A stretch of 18,697 nucleotides of DNA from Desulfurococcales archaeon. GTDB taxonomy: Archaea > Thermoproteota > Thermoprotei_A > Sulfolobales > NBVN01. The notes under the pieces are model-generated. The model saw only the letters and a program-made list of their open reading frames with translations. It was not told the origin of the DNA and ran no database searches. Positions 7,439 through 15,379 of the stretch are shown here, one piece after another. Position 1 is the stretch's first letter. Each line of letters opens with the position of its first letter. The translations under genes were made by a program, and so were the position numbers. Where the stretch lies: NCBI GenBank assembly GCA_021163585.1, contig JAGGTW010000120.1, positions 1 to 18,697 on the forward strand. The letters are read 5' to 3'.

Positions 7439-8374
7439 TCACCTCCCACTAATTCTTTCGTAAGCCTTGAGGAGAGCGTCCTTAACAATCACTCCTGAAA
7501 CTTCCCTCCTGTACTCTGCTGTTGACCTAATGTCTGTAATCGGCTTAACTTCAGTCTTAACTATCTCAGCAGCCTTCTCCAATACCGCCTCACTTAATTC
7601 CTTACCCGTCAGGAACTCCTCGGTCTTGTACGCCCTTATTGGTGTCGGTGCCACAGCACCCAACGCTATCCTAACTGACTTAACCACACCTCCCTCAGTC
7701 CTTAGGGCAACAGCTACATTTACCTTAGCTAGGTCCATAGCTACTCTAGCAATCTTAATGAATGCCGACTCCGTACCTTCAGGCTGGTAAGGTATCCAGA
7801 TCTCAGCTAGTACTTCATTATGCTTAAGCACGGTCTTGCCTGGGCCTAAGAAGAATTCACTAATGGGCACCAATTTCTCACCGTCTAGTCCCACTATTTT
7901 TAATTTAGCTTCGAACACTAGTAGCGGTGGCGCTGTATCTGCTGCTGGTGAGGCATTACATAAGTTCCCACCGATCGTAGCCATATTCCTGATCTGTACG
8001 CCAGCCATGGACCTCACTGCCTCATAAAGAGCCGTAAACTTCTTCCTTACAATACCTGAGTTCTCAATCTCACGTAATTTAGTTGCTGCGCCTATAGCTA
8101 AGTGGTCTCTCCGGTCCTCAATGAAGTTCAGCTCCTTAACTTTCTTGATATTAACTATGTATTTTGGCTCAATGAACCTCTGCTTCATCCTAACTATAAG
8201 GTCGGTCCCACCAGCAAGTATTTTCGCATCACTACCATACTTGCTTAGCAATTCAACAACCTCTTTTACGGTCCTAGGCTCAAAGTACTCAAACTCCACT
8301 GGCAGTATGCGGGTATTTACTTTATTAACGTCTACTTTCGGTTTTAGGGGTTTTACAAATTTTCTTTCAGTCAT
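7439..8374 (-). CDS. Molybdenum hydroxylase 1, medium FAD-binding subunit
   Basis: This 311-residue subunit has the two FAD pyrophosphate-binding motifs of the family: AGGTDL at 54-59 and TIGGNLCNASPAAD at 133-146. The C-terminal CO dehydrogenase flavoprotein-like domain follows (ALGAVAPTPIRA region). It accepts electrons from the iron-sulfur subunit and passes them to an unknown acceptor. The N terminus carries about 25 extra residues rich in Lys and Pro compared with its paralogue at 15380-16255. There is no extra four-cysteine insertion of the kind that marks 4-hydroxybenzoyl-CoA reductase. The start is ATG 8374 with GGAGGTG seven bases upstream. It is the second gene of the operon, 13 bases after the large-subunit stop. 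Confidence 0.94.
   Translation of the reverse strand: MTERKFVKPLKPKVDVNKVNTRILPVEFEYFEPRTVKEVVELLSKYGSDAKILAGGTDLIVRMKQRFIEPKYIVNIKKVKELNFIEDRRDHLAIGAATKLREIENSGIVRKKFTALYEAVRSMAGVQIRNMATIGGNLCNASPAADTAPPLLVFEAKLKIVGLDGEKLVPISEFFLGPGKTVLKHNEVLAEIWIPYQPEGTESAFIKIARVAMDLAKVNVAVALRTEGGVVKSVRIALGAVAPTPIRAYKTEEFLTGKELSEAVLEKAAEIVKTEVKPITDIRSTAEYRREVSGVIVKDALLKAYERISGR
7440..7446 (-). promoter_or_regulatory. Full Shine-Dalgarno site overlapping the FAD-subunit stop codon
   Basis: GGAGGTG on the reverse strand, seven bases before ATG 7432. Its last two bases are part of the TGA stop of the preceding gene, so termination of one gene and initiation of the next share the same bases. This suggests translational coupling. 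Confidence 0.75.
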
Positions 8375-8381
8375 AATTGTC

Positions 8382-8388
8382 CACCTCC
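8382..8388 (-). promoter_or_regulatory. Full Shine-Dalgarno site next to the large-subunit stop
   Basis: GGAGGTG on the reverse strand, seven bases before ATG 8374. Its first G is the last base of the TAG stop of the large-subunit gene, repeating the stop/ribosome-site overlap seen at the next junction. Confidence 0.75.
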
Positions 8389-10766
8389 TACTTAACCCCC
8401 CTTTCCTTAAGTGCCTTGAGTATTTTTTCAGGCGTTATGGGCAGTTCATAGAACCTGACGCCTATTGCGTTGTAGATAGCGTTAGCCACGGCACCAGCCA
8501 CGGGATTCAGTGCTGCTTCCCCAAGTCCCTTAGCTCCGAAGGGTCCTGTGGGCTCATGCGTGCTGGCGAATATTACTGTGAAGTCGTCTATCTTAGGTAG
8601 GTCTTGGGCAGTCGTGATCTTGTAGTCAGTTATAAATCCCCTGCACATTAACTCCCCTGTTTCTGGATCATAGGGCGTGTCCTCAAGAACTGCCATGCCC
8701 CACCCCTGCACAAATCCTCCATGGAGTTGCCCTGCAGCTAGGTCAGGGTTAATCACGGTACCGACGTCTGCGCCAGCAACCACGCGGACAGGCCTTACTC
8801 TACCTGTTTCAGTATCTACTTCTACTTCAACGAAGTAGACCGTATATGCTGGCGGGGAGTTTGTTGCCCTATAGGATACTACTGCCGCTATGGACCCCCA
8901 GTTCCTCTGCCATGCTTCACGCGCCACCTCACCTACGGTTATCTTCTTATCAGGCATTCCCTCGACATAGATGACTCCTTGACCCAACTCCTCGTCAGGT
9001 TTTATGCTCAGTGCTTCAGGATTCACTACATCACCTAACAGCCTGACAGCGTACTCGAGTAACTTCTTCTTAACCTCCCTCGCAGCCCTCCTAGCTGCTT
9101 CACCGCCAACGTAAGTACCCCTAGATGCGTGAGTACATACGTCATATACGGTGGTCTGCGTGTCTGCCCATATGATATTTATCTTTTCTAGTGGAACACC
9201 CAACTCCTCGGCAATGATCTTAGCATGAGCATCAAGGGATCCACCACCGTGGTCCTGTAGCGCTGTTATGTAGTCCACACTACCGTCCTCATTGATCTTT
9301 AATATACAGCCTGTGAAGTCTATTACCTCACCTGATATCCTGCCTCCTGCTCCTGAGGTATGGAATCCCCTGCCTAACCCAATACCTCTCCTAAACCTCC
9401 CTTTCTGCTCACCTGACCTAGGTCTATTGTACCAGCCGATTAGCTCGGCGCCCTTCTTGAGGAGTTCGGGCACTCCATCGCTTTTGACTATAGACTTAAC
9501 TGTTGGTCCCTGTCCCCAGAATAGATCCCCTCTACCTACATAGTTCTTGAGCCTGAGTTCAATAGGGTCAATGCCTAATGCTTCAGCAAGCTCGTCAATG
9601 ACGCTCTCAACTGCCCAGGTAATCTGAGGGTTCCCGTACCCTCTAAATGCGCATGCTGGAACCTTATTTGTATAGACTGCTATGCCCTTATACTTAATAT
9701 TCTTCCACTTATACAGCGACACAAACCACCCAAGCAAACATCCCAGAAGTGGGTAGGCTTGGATCTGATGCCCTCCTATATCCATGATATTCTCTAATTC
9801 TCCAGCCAAGATAGTGCCGTCCTTTCTCGCAGCTACCTTAAGTCTGAAGTACATTTGGTAGGAGCTATGCTCATACATGTCTTCTTCTCTACTGAGAGCT
9901 ATCTTTACTGGCCTACCAGCCTTGAGAGCAAGCGCTACAGCGACTAGGGTTACTAAGTTGGTTTGAATGCTGGAGCCGAATGAGCCGCCAATAGGTAACT
10001 TCTTAACATTGACCTTACTCATTGGTATGTCAAATACTTGCGATATCAGTATTCTAGTATTATGTATGGTCTGTGTGGTGGTCCACACGGTAATGCCTCC
10101 GTCCGGCTCCGGCTTTGCTACAGCGACCTTCGGCTCTAGCTGCATGTGGTACCTTCTGTTAGTCTTAAACGTTCTCTCAATAACCACGTCCGCTTCCTTA
10201 AACGCTTTTTCGACATCTCCCTCGCTGTAGTCCAGTCTGCAAGCCACATTATTCTTTACAGTAATTTCCTTACTACCGAAGAGTATCTTGTCATGTATTT
10301 TCGGCCTGCCGTCCTTCATGGACTCGAAAGGATCCAGCAGTGGTTCGAAGACCTCCCACTCAATCTTAATGGCCTCTACAGCCTTCTGGGCTAGCTCCTC
10401 GGTCTCAGCCGCAACAGCTGCCACATAATCCCCAACGTACTTAGGGTGATCTGTCAGTACCTCCCAGTCCTTATAATTAACTCTATCAGCACTCACTAAC
10501 CTGATGTTAAACTTCTTTTTCGGTACATCCTTGAACGTAATGACAACAGCACCCATTTTTTCTGCTTCACTAACGTCAATGCTCTTAATTCTTGCATGCG
10601 GGTACGGGCTCTTCAGAATTCTGCCGTACAGCATACCCGGCAAGTAGATGTCGTACGCGTACCGCATCTGACCTGTTACCTTAGCTACGCCATCCTTCCT
10701 AGGAGTCCTCTTTCCTATATACCTAAATCCTTCCTGCTTTAGGGAACTGCTCGCCACCGATCCCAC
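8388..10766 (-). CDS. Molybdenum hydroxylase 1, large molybdopterin-binding subunit
   Basis: This 792-residue catalytic subunit of the xanthine oxidase family hydroxylates an unknown heterocycle, purine-like compound or aldehyde. Key sites are Q232 in TTQTIHN (next to the Mo ligands), GGSFG at 260-264, AFRGYGNPQ with R375, and GAKGLGE with the catalytic Glu750. There are two departures from the family. The GQG cofactor segment seen in the paralogue (EMGQG) is replaced by LQDHGGG near 503-509. The residue equivalent to the purine-binding Glu of xanthine dehydrogenase, just after GGxFGxK, falls in SSIQ rather than KE. It lacks the AYRCSFR loop of true CO dehydrogenase. No signal peptide is seen. 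The start is GTG 10766 (GTG 10757 possible), with a TATA box about 30 bases upstream. It is the first gene of the operon. Confidence 0.93.
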   Translation of the reverse strand: MGSVASSSLKQEGFRYIGKRTPRKDGVAKVTGQMRYAYDIYLPGMLYGRILKSPYPHARIKSIDVSEAEKMGAVVITFKDVPKKKFNIRLVSADRVNYKDWEVLTDHPKYVGDYVAAVAAETEELAQKAVEAIKIEWEVFEPLLDPFESMKDGRPKIHDKILFGSKEITVKNNVACRLDYSEGDVEKAFKEADVVIERTFKTNRRYHMQLEPKVAVAKPEPDGGITVWTTTQTIHNTRILISQVFDIPMSKVNVKKLPIGGSFGSSIQTNLVTLVAVALALKAGRPVKIALSREEDMYEHSSYQMYFRLKVAARKDGTILAGELENIMDIGGHQIQAYPLLGCLLGWFVSLYKWKNIKYKGIAVYTNKVPACAFRGYGNPQITWAVESVIDELAEALGIDPIELRLKNYVGRGDLFWGQGPTVKSIVKSDGVPELLKKGAELIGWYNRPRSGEQKGRFRRGIGLGRGFHTSGAGGRISGEVIDFTGCILKINEDGSVDYITALQDHGGGSLDAHAKIIAEELGVPLEKINIIWADTQTTVYDVCTHASRGTYVGGEAARRAAREVKKKLLEYAVRLLGDVVNPEALSIKPDEELGQGVIYVEGMPDKKITVGEVAREAWQRNWGSIAAVVSYRATNSPPAYTVYFVEVEVDTETGRVRPVRVVAGADVGTVINPDLAAGQLHGGFVQGWGMAVLEDTPYDPETGELMCRGFITDYKITTAQDLPKIDDFTVIFASTHEPTGPFGAKGLGEAALNPVAGAVANAIYNAIGVRFYELPITPEKILKALKERGVK

Positions 10767-10790
10767 AAGTGTAGTGCGTTAGGGGAGGGA

Positions 10791-10800
10791 AAAATACTTT
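10791..10800 (-). promoter_or_regulatory. TATA box of molybdenum hydroxylase operon 1
   Basis: The reverse strand reads AAAGTATTTT. Its centre is about 30 bases before GTG 10766, so the operon transcript should start within a few bases of the first codon. No Shine-Dalgarno site is present. Confidence 0.6.
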
Positions 10801-10933
10801 AATGAAAGTTTATGGTGTTATACAAAATTAAGTGTAATTACGTAGTCGTGAGGTAATCAGCATTGTCAACAACCTAGTGTTTAAGTTAGTGTTGCCGATG
10901 TGTCGAGGAATAAAGCTAACTTACTACTACAAC

Positions 10934-10943
10934 CTATTTTAAC
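10934..10943 (+). promoter_or_regulatory. TATA-like element of the dihydroorotase gene
   Basis: CTATTTTAAC, centred about 37 bases before ATG 10975. It is followed by GGTG (10965-10968) six bases before that ATG. The same geometry appears at the aminotransferase and substrate-binding protein genes. It also implies that the upstream GTG 10900 would not be transcribed. Confidence 0.45.
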
Positions 10944-10974
10944 TACTTACTTTAACTTGATCACGGTGTTATTG

Positions 10975-12336
10975 ATGACGGGCTATGGAGGAAATGTCTT
11001 AGTTAGAGGTGGTACCTTAGTACTACCTGAGGGGCTGGTTAAAGCCGATGTCCTAGTAGAGGATGGTGTAATAACAGCTATTGGGAGGGGATTAAGTGCC
11101 CAAGGTGTTGATGAGAGAATAGATGCTAGCGGTAAGCTGGTCTTACCAGGCATTATAGACGAGCACGTCCACATGAGGGAGCCAGGACTAACGTATAAGG
11201 ATAACTTCACAAATGGCACTAAAGCAGCAGCAGCAGGCGGCGTAACTACCGTGCTGGAAATGCCTAACACGCTCCCACCAGTAGATAGCAGGAAAGCATT
11301 TGAGGAAAAGAAAGCCTTACTGGAGCCTAAGGCGTATGTTGACTTCGGACTTTACGGGGTAATACACGACTCCAACGCAGATAATTTTGACGAGCTAGTT
11401 CATGCTGGTGCAGTAGGCTTTAAGATATTCATGGGTCCCACCACAGGCAACATCCCGTCACCAAGTGACGGAACTCTCTATGAAATACTCCTTAAGTCAG
11501 CTAAGTACGGTGTAACACTAGCGTTTCACGCAGAAAACTGGGACCTAGTAAAGCACTTCACCTCTAAGATCAGGTCGAGCGGGAGGAGTGACCCGAGAGC
11601 TCACTTGGAAGCCAGGCCGGTAATCTGTGAAGAAGAAGCTATTCAGAAGCTTATACTGTTCTCAAAGAAGACCGGAGGAAGAGTGCACATAGTACATATG
11701 AGTGCTGAGGAAGGTGTGGAACTACTAAGGCAGGCTATATTTGAGGGACTTAACGTTACTGGTGAAACGTGTCCGCACTACCTCATCCTAACGGCAGATG
11801 ATTACAGTAAGTACGGAAACTTAATGAAGGTCAACCCACCAGTACGTGAGAAGCACCATCAGGATGCTCTATGGAAGGCCGTAAGGGAGGGAGTAATATG
11901 TGCCTTAGGCTCTGACCACGCACCACATACTAGGGAAGAAAAACTGAAGGAAGTCTGGAAGGCGTCAGCTGGCTTCACTGGCGTCCAGACATTTCTACCC
12001 TTAATGCTGGATCAAGCCCTAAGAGGTAAGCTCCCGCTAACTAAGATACCTGAATTAATGAGCGAGAATCCAGCTAAGCTCTTCGGTATGTACCCGAGAA
12101 AAGGAACCTTGAGAATAGGGTCAGACGGCGACTTAGTAATTGTTGACCCTAATAGTGAGACGGTCATAAGTGAGGAGAACTTATATGCCAAACATCCCGT
12201 CACCCCATTTATAGGGTGGAGACTGAAGGGAGTGGTGAAGTACACGATCCTGCGAGGGACGATCATAGCGGTTGATGGTAAAGTAGTGGGAGAAGCAAGG
12301 GGCAGGTGGGTAAGCAGAATACAGGTAGACAATTAA
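10975..12336 (+). CDS. pyrC: Dihydroorotase-type cyclic amidohydrolase
   Basis: A 453-residue metal-dependent amidohydrolase that opens or closes a cyclic amide. As a dihydroorotase it interconverts N-carbamoylaspartate and dihydroorotate. Metal and substrate residues visible are H64 and H66 in DEHVHMREPG, R68 and N98 (MPNT) for the substrate carboxylate, the bridging lysine K150 in GFKIFMG, H185 (FHAEN), H241 (IVHMS), the CPHYL segment, KVNPPVR and the catalytic D314 in SDHAPH. HxHxREPG and MPNTxP fit dihydroorotase better than allantoinase or hydantoinase, but the family is hard to divide by eye. It lies between the two molybdenum hydroxylase operons. GTG 10900 and GTG 10966 are alternative starts. 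The extra 25 residues from 10900 are untypical, and ATG 10975 has a GGTG site. Confidence 0.85.
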   Translation: MTGYGGNVLVRGGTLVLPEGLVKADVLVEDGVITAIGRGLSAQGVDERIDASGKLVLPGIIDEHVHMREPGLTYKDNFTNGTKAAAAGGVTTVLEMPNTLPPVDSRKAFEEKKALLEPKAYVDFGLYGVIHDSNADNFDELVHAGAVGFKIFMGPTTGNIPSPSDGTLYEILLKSAKYGVTLAFHAENWDLVKHFTSKIRSSGRSDPRAHLEARPVICEEEAIQKLILFSKKTGGRVHIVHMSAEEGVELLRQAIFEGLNVTGETCPHYLILTADDYSKYGNLMKVNPPVREKHHQDALWKAVREGVICALGSDHAPHTREEKLKEVWKASAGFTGVQTFLPLMLDQALRGKLPLTKIPELMSENPAKLFGMYPRKGTLRIGSDGDLVIVDPNSETVISEENLYAKHPVTPFIGWRLKGVVKYTILRGTIIAVDGKVVGEARGRWVSRIQVDN

Positions 12337-12445
12337 TAATTACTATTAAGTAAAATAAAATCCAATTTTCCCCACAATTAATCAACTTATTCAATATACA
12401 CGTTACCTAACCTCGTACATAATGACATTAAGCTAACCCTACCTA

Positions 12446-12730
12446 CTAGCCTCTGAATTCATAATCGACAGCAAGCTTAAGATCCTTATCTGATTTCTTT
12501 AGGGTCACTAGGTAAAACCTCCCGTTAATCACTAACGTCTCAAGCACCACATAACCTTTCTTACCCAACTCATTAATTAAGTGCTGAATCCGTACCGGCG
12601 CGAACCCACACTCATAGATAGCTATGTTATTAAGGTCGGCACCCACGTCATCTGCAAGTTCCTTTAAGCTACTGAGTAATTCCTGTCTCAGATCAGGTGC
12701 TAGCTTATCCAGGTCAACTGCCCGCAACAC
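12446..12730 (-). CDS. Unrecognised 94-residue protein
   Basis: I do not recognise this protein. It has an N-terminal amphipathic helix region (LAPDLRQELLSSLKELADDV, about 10-29), then NIAIYECGF (35-43) and a helix with QHLINELGKKGYVVLE (49-64). Two probable strands (VINGRFYLVTLKK) follow, ahead of an acidic tail. This could be a small alpha/beta fold. There is no signal peptide or transmembrane segment, and Cys41 is the only cysteine. It stands alone on the reverse strand between the amidohydrolase and the second operon. GTG 12730 is the start and TTG 12727 the alternative. A TATA-like AAATTTAA about 34 bases upstream supports real expression. Ribosome-like codon use and ordered hydrophobic spacing argue against a chance ORF. 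Confidence 0.6.
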   Translation of the reverse strand: MLRAVDLDKLAPDLRQELLSSLKELADDVGADLNNIAIYECGFAPVRIQHLINELGKKGYVVLETLVINGRFYLVTLKKSDKDLKLAVDYEFRG

Positions 12731-12760
12731 TATCAGCCTAATTAATCACCAAGCAAAGAC

Positions 12761-12770
12761 TTAAATTTTT
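12761..12770 (-). promoter_or_regulatory. TATA-like element of the 94-residue protein gene
   Basis: The reverse strand reads AAAAATTTAA, with A-rich sequence upstream. Its centre is about 34 bases before GTG 12730 and no ribosome-binding site lies at a working distance, so the message probably has little or no leader. Confidence 0.45.
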
Positions 12771-12860
12771 ATTTCCTTAATTACTAAAGTACCGTGCCCC
12801 ATGAAGCACAGTCCTGTACTACTATGAGGATGTGCAATATCTCAAATAAGTACAATATAA

Positions 12861-12870
12861 TTACATGTAA
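12861..12870. promoter_or_regulatory. Perfect 10-bp palindrome upstream of molybdenum hydroxylase operon 2
   Basis: TTACATGTAA, immediately followed by an AT-rich TATTTATAT stretch (12872-12880) that could itself be a TATA box. It lies in the spacer between the 94-residue protein gene and operon 2, so it could be an operator for either. Support is limited to symmetry and location. Confidence 0.3.
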
Positions 12871-12972
12871 GTATTTATATTTATGTTAGTTGAATTTAGT
12901 AATGTAAAAAGTAATTGTAAATTCCTCCTCAAGTTATTTTTCCACTAGTTATCAAGTGTATTCAATGATAAG

Positions 12973-12982
12973 GTTTATTTTT
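12973..12982 (+). promoter_or_regulatory. TATA-like element of molybdenum hydroxylase operon 2
   Basis: GTTTATTTTT, about 42 bases before ATG 13019. It predicts a transcript starting near 13003, with the AGGTG ribosome site at 13009-13013. It lies inside the longer reading frame that opens at GTG 12956, which argues against that upstream start. Confidence 0.45.
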
Positions 12983-13018
12983 GGGCGGCGGAATTACTAC
13001 CCGAGTTCAGGTGAAATC

Positions 13019-15364
13019 ATGGCCTCGATAGAGGACCCATATGTACTAATAGATAAGTGGCTTAGGGCTAAGGAATTCATCGTTGTCGGTAAGGGCGTGG
13101 CAAGGACTGACGCATTCGAGAAAGCCTTAGGTAAAGCAAAGTATGTTGAGGACTACTTCCAATCGGGCATCCTGTTTATAAAGCAGGTGCTGAGTACTGA
13201 GCCTCACGCCAGAATAAAGGGAATTAATGTAGAGGAAGCACTGAGGAAGCCTAAGGTTGTTAGGGTTATCACCGCATCGGACATACCCGGTGAGAATCAG
13301 GTAGGGTATGCACTACCTGATCAACCCCTGCTAGCAGAAGGTAAGGTGAGGTTTCATGGCGAGGTAGTCGCACTGGTTGTTGCTGAGGATATAGATGCGG
13401 CTTTAGAAGCTAGTGAGTCCGTACGTATTAATTACGAACCACTTCCGCACATCTTAGACCCGCTTGAGGCTCTACAGCGCAAGGACGTCCTAGTTCATGA
13501 AGAGGTAGGTAGTAACATAGCATTCAGGACACGAATTAGGAAGGGTAATGTTGAAGAGGGCTTCAGTAAAGCGGACGTTATTGTTGAGAACGAGTACAGA
13601 ACACATCACCAGGACCATCTGTACCTAGAGCCTGAGGGAGCCTTAGCTATTCCGGGATTAGATGGTAGACTAACTGTAATAACAGCTGCTCAGTACCCAC
13701 ACCTAGCTCAGTCAATTATAGCGCGGGTACTGGGTGTGCCAGCAAGTGACATTAAAGTCATAGTACCGTACATGGGCGGTGGCTTCGGCGGTAAGGATGA
13801 TGAAGGTCCGCTCACGGCTGCTAAAGCAGCTCTAACAGCCTATCTAACGGGCCGGCCTTCATTCATATTGTACACTAGGGAAGAATCCATGAGAACGCAT
13901 CCGAAGAGAGAGGCAACAATAATCAAGTATAAGTCTGGTGCTGCAAGAGACGGTAAATTGACAGCCATAGATGTAACAATAATTCACGATACCGGTGCAT
14001 ACGCTAATAGAGGACCCTTCATTCTGTGGAGAGCTACCGTGCATGCTTCTGGCCCGTACCACGTGCCACACGCTAAGGTGGATGGATACTGTGTATATAC
14101 TAATAAGGTGTACCAAGGTTCATTCAGAGGGTTCGGTAACCCATCAGTTCAATTTGCTGCTGAAGCTCAGATGGATGAGTTAGCTAGGAAGCTGGGCATG
14201 GATCCGGTTGAGTTTAGATTAAGAAATATGTTGAGGCCCGGACTGACAACAATTACTAATCAACTACTAGATCATTCAGTAGGTATTGCCGATGCTGTCG
14301 AGCAATTAGCTAAGGTGTCAGGGTGGTACAGCAAGAGGAGGGAGTACGGTGTCAGTACTGGTAGATTTAGGAGAGGGATCGGGATAGGTGTTGCGTGGCA
14401 TGGTATTAGTACTAGCAGAGGCGTTCCTGACTGGTCTAATGCCTACATTAAGATAGATAAGGATGGCTCAGTCACCGCTTTCACTGGAATAGTTGAGATG
14501 GGTCAGGGCTCGCCAACATCATCCCACAGACAGATAGTAGCTGAAGTACTTGGTGCACCCATCGAGAAGATCAAGGTCACATTCGGTACTAGCGATGCTC
14601 CGGACGGCGGAGCAACACACGCATCTCGAGGAACCAGTATTGGAGCTATTGGAGTACTTGTTGCTGCCGCAAAAATACGTGAACGCCTTAATAAATTAGC
14701 ATCAGAGCTTCTTAACTGCTCACCTGACGAGGTAGTGATTAGGGAGGGCAAAGTATATGTGAGAGGCGATGTAGAAAGGTCGATAACATGGGAGGAACTC
14801 ATCAAGCATGCTTACTCCCGCGGCGTTGACTTATCAGCTACTGGCTACTTCTTCCTGCCTAAAGGAAAGTTTGATGACACGGTGGGGCAGGGACAGGCCT
14901 ACCCTGCATTCAGCTATGTTGCAATGATCGCTGAAGTAGAGGTAGACACCGAAACTGGTAAAGTGCGTGTTCTCAAGGTCTGGCCAGCGCTGGCTGCAGG
15001 TAGGATAATTAATCCTCAGCAGGTTGAGGGACAGATAGAGGGTGCTGCAGTTCAGGGTATGGGATACGTACTCATGGAGCAGCTTGTGTTCGATGATAAA
15101 GGAAGACTACTTAATCCAGACCTAACAGACTATGTAGTACCTACAGCACTAGATGTGCCTGAGATAGCAAAGCCAGTATATGTCGAGGACCTGTTTAAGT
15201 ATGGGCCATTCGGTGCTAAAGGTGTTGGTGAAATGGCGCTAATACCTGCTCCTGCAGCAATAGCTAATGCTGTTTCCCATGCGCTGGGGGTAAGGATAAC
15301 TAAGTTACCAATAACGCCTGAGGCTGTGTACTTCGAAGTAAAGAAGCATGGATTAATTAAGTAA
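13019..15364 (+). CDS. Molybdenum hydroxylase 2, large molybdopterin-binding subunit
   Basis: This 781-residue catalytic subunit is paralogous to the large subunit of operon 1. Visible sites are Q225 (TAAQYPHL), GGGFGGKD at 253-260, SFRGFG with R370, the cofactor segment EMGQG at 493-497, and GAKGVGE with catalytic Glu738. Asp260 occupies the position of the substrate-binding Glu that follows GGFGGK in xanthine dehydrogenases. The loop before SFRGFG reads VYQG, not the Cys-containing loop of CO dehydrogenase, so CO oxidation is unlikely. An aldehyde or N-heterocycle is the likely kind of substrate. GTG 12956 and ATG 12965 are alternative starts. ATG 13019 is preferred because AGGTG ends five bases upstream and a TATA-like element lies downstream of GTG 12956. 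It is the first gene of the operon, in the same order as operon 1. Confidence 0.93.
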   Translation: MASIEDPYVLIDKWLRAKEFIVVGKGVARTDAFEKALGKAKYVEDYFQSGILFIKQVLSTEPHARIKGINVEEALRKPKVVRVITASDIPGENQVGYALPDQPLLAEGKVRFHGEVVALVVAEDIDAALEASESVRINYEPLPHILDPLEALQRKDVLVHEEVGSNIAFRTRIRKGNVEEGFSKADVIVENEYRTHHQDHLYLEPEGALAIPGLDGRLTVITAAQYPHLAQSIIARVLGVPASDIKVIVPYMGGGFGGKDDEGPLTAAKAALTAYLTGRPSFILYTREESMRTHPKREATIIKYKSGAARDGKLTAIDVTIIHDTGAYANRGPFILWRATVHASGPYHVPHAKVDGYCVYTNKVYQGSFRGFGNPSVQFAAEAQMDELARKLGMDPVEFRLRNMLRPGLTTITNQLLDHSVGIADAVEQLAKVSGWYSKRREYGVSTGRFRRGIGIGVAWHGISTSRGVPDWSNAYIKIDKDGSVTAFTGIVEMGQGSPTSSHRQIVAEVLGAPIEKIKVTFGTSDAPDGGATHASRGTSIGAIGVLVAAAKIRERLNKLASELLNCSPDEVVIREGKVYVRGDVERSITWEELIKHAYSRGVDLSATGYFFLPKGKFDDTVGQGQAYPAFSYVAMIAEVEVDTETGKVRVLKVWPALAAGRIINPQQVEGQIEGAAVQGMGYVLMEQLVFDDKGRLLNPDLTDYVVPTALDVPEIAKPVYVEDLFKYGPFGAKGVGEMALIPAPAAIANAVSHALGVRITKLPITPEAVYFEVKKHGLIK

Positions 15365-15369
15365 GGTGG

Positions 15370-15373
15370 GGTG
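15370..15373 (+). promoter_or_regulatory. Ribosome-binding site that decides the FAD-subunit 2 start
   Basis: GGTG, within the repeated GGTGGGGTGG after the large-subunit TAA. It lies six bases before ATG 15380. The upstream GTG 15371 overlaps it and has only a two-base spacing to the other GGTG, which disfavours that start. Confidence 0.6.
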
Positions 15374-15379
15374 GATCTT

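Noticed and set aside
10900..10974. N-terminal extension of the dihydroorotase from GTG 10900
   Set aside because: The extra 25 residues are unlike the family, and the TATA-like element and GGTG site place the start at ATG 10975.
10975..12336. Allantoinase or hydantoinase instead of dihydroorotase
   Set aside because: HxHxREPG, MPNTxP and KVNPPVR are dihydroorotase-like. Allantoinases usually have an NEPG-type motif and a different loop. I kept some uncertainty in the entry.
12781..12960. Small RNA gene (C/D box or similar) in the spacer before operon 2
   Set aside because: An ATGAGGA stretch recalled a C box, but no correct C box (RUGAUGA) paired with a CUGA D box was found at suitable spacing.
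12956..13018. N-terminal extension of large subunit 2 from GTG 12956
   Set aside because: The segment contains the probable TATA element and has no family similarity. ATG 13019 has a proper ribosome-binding site.
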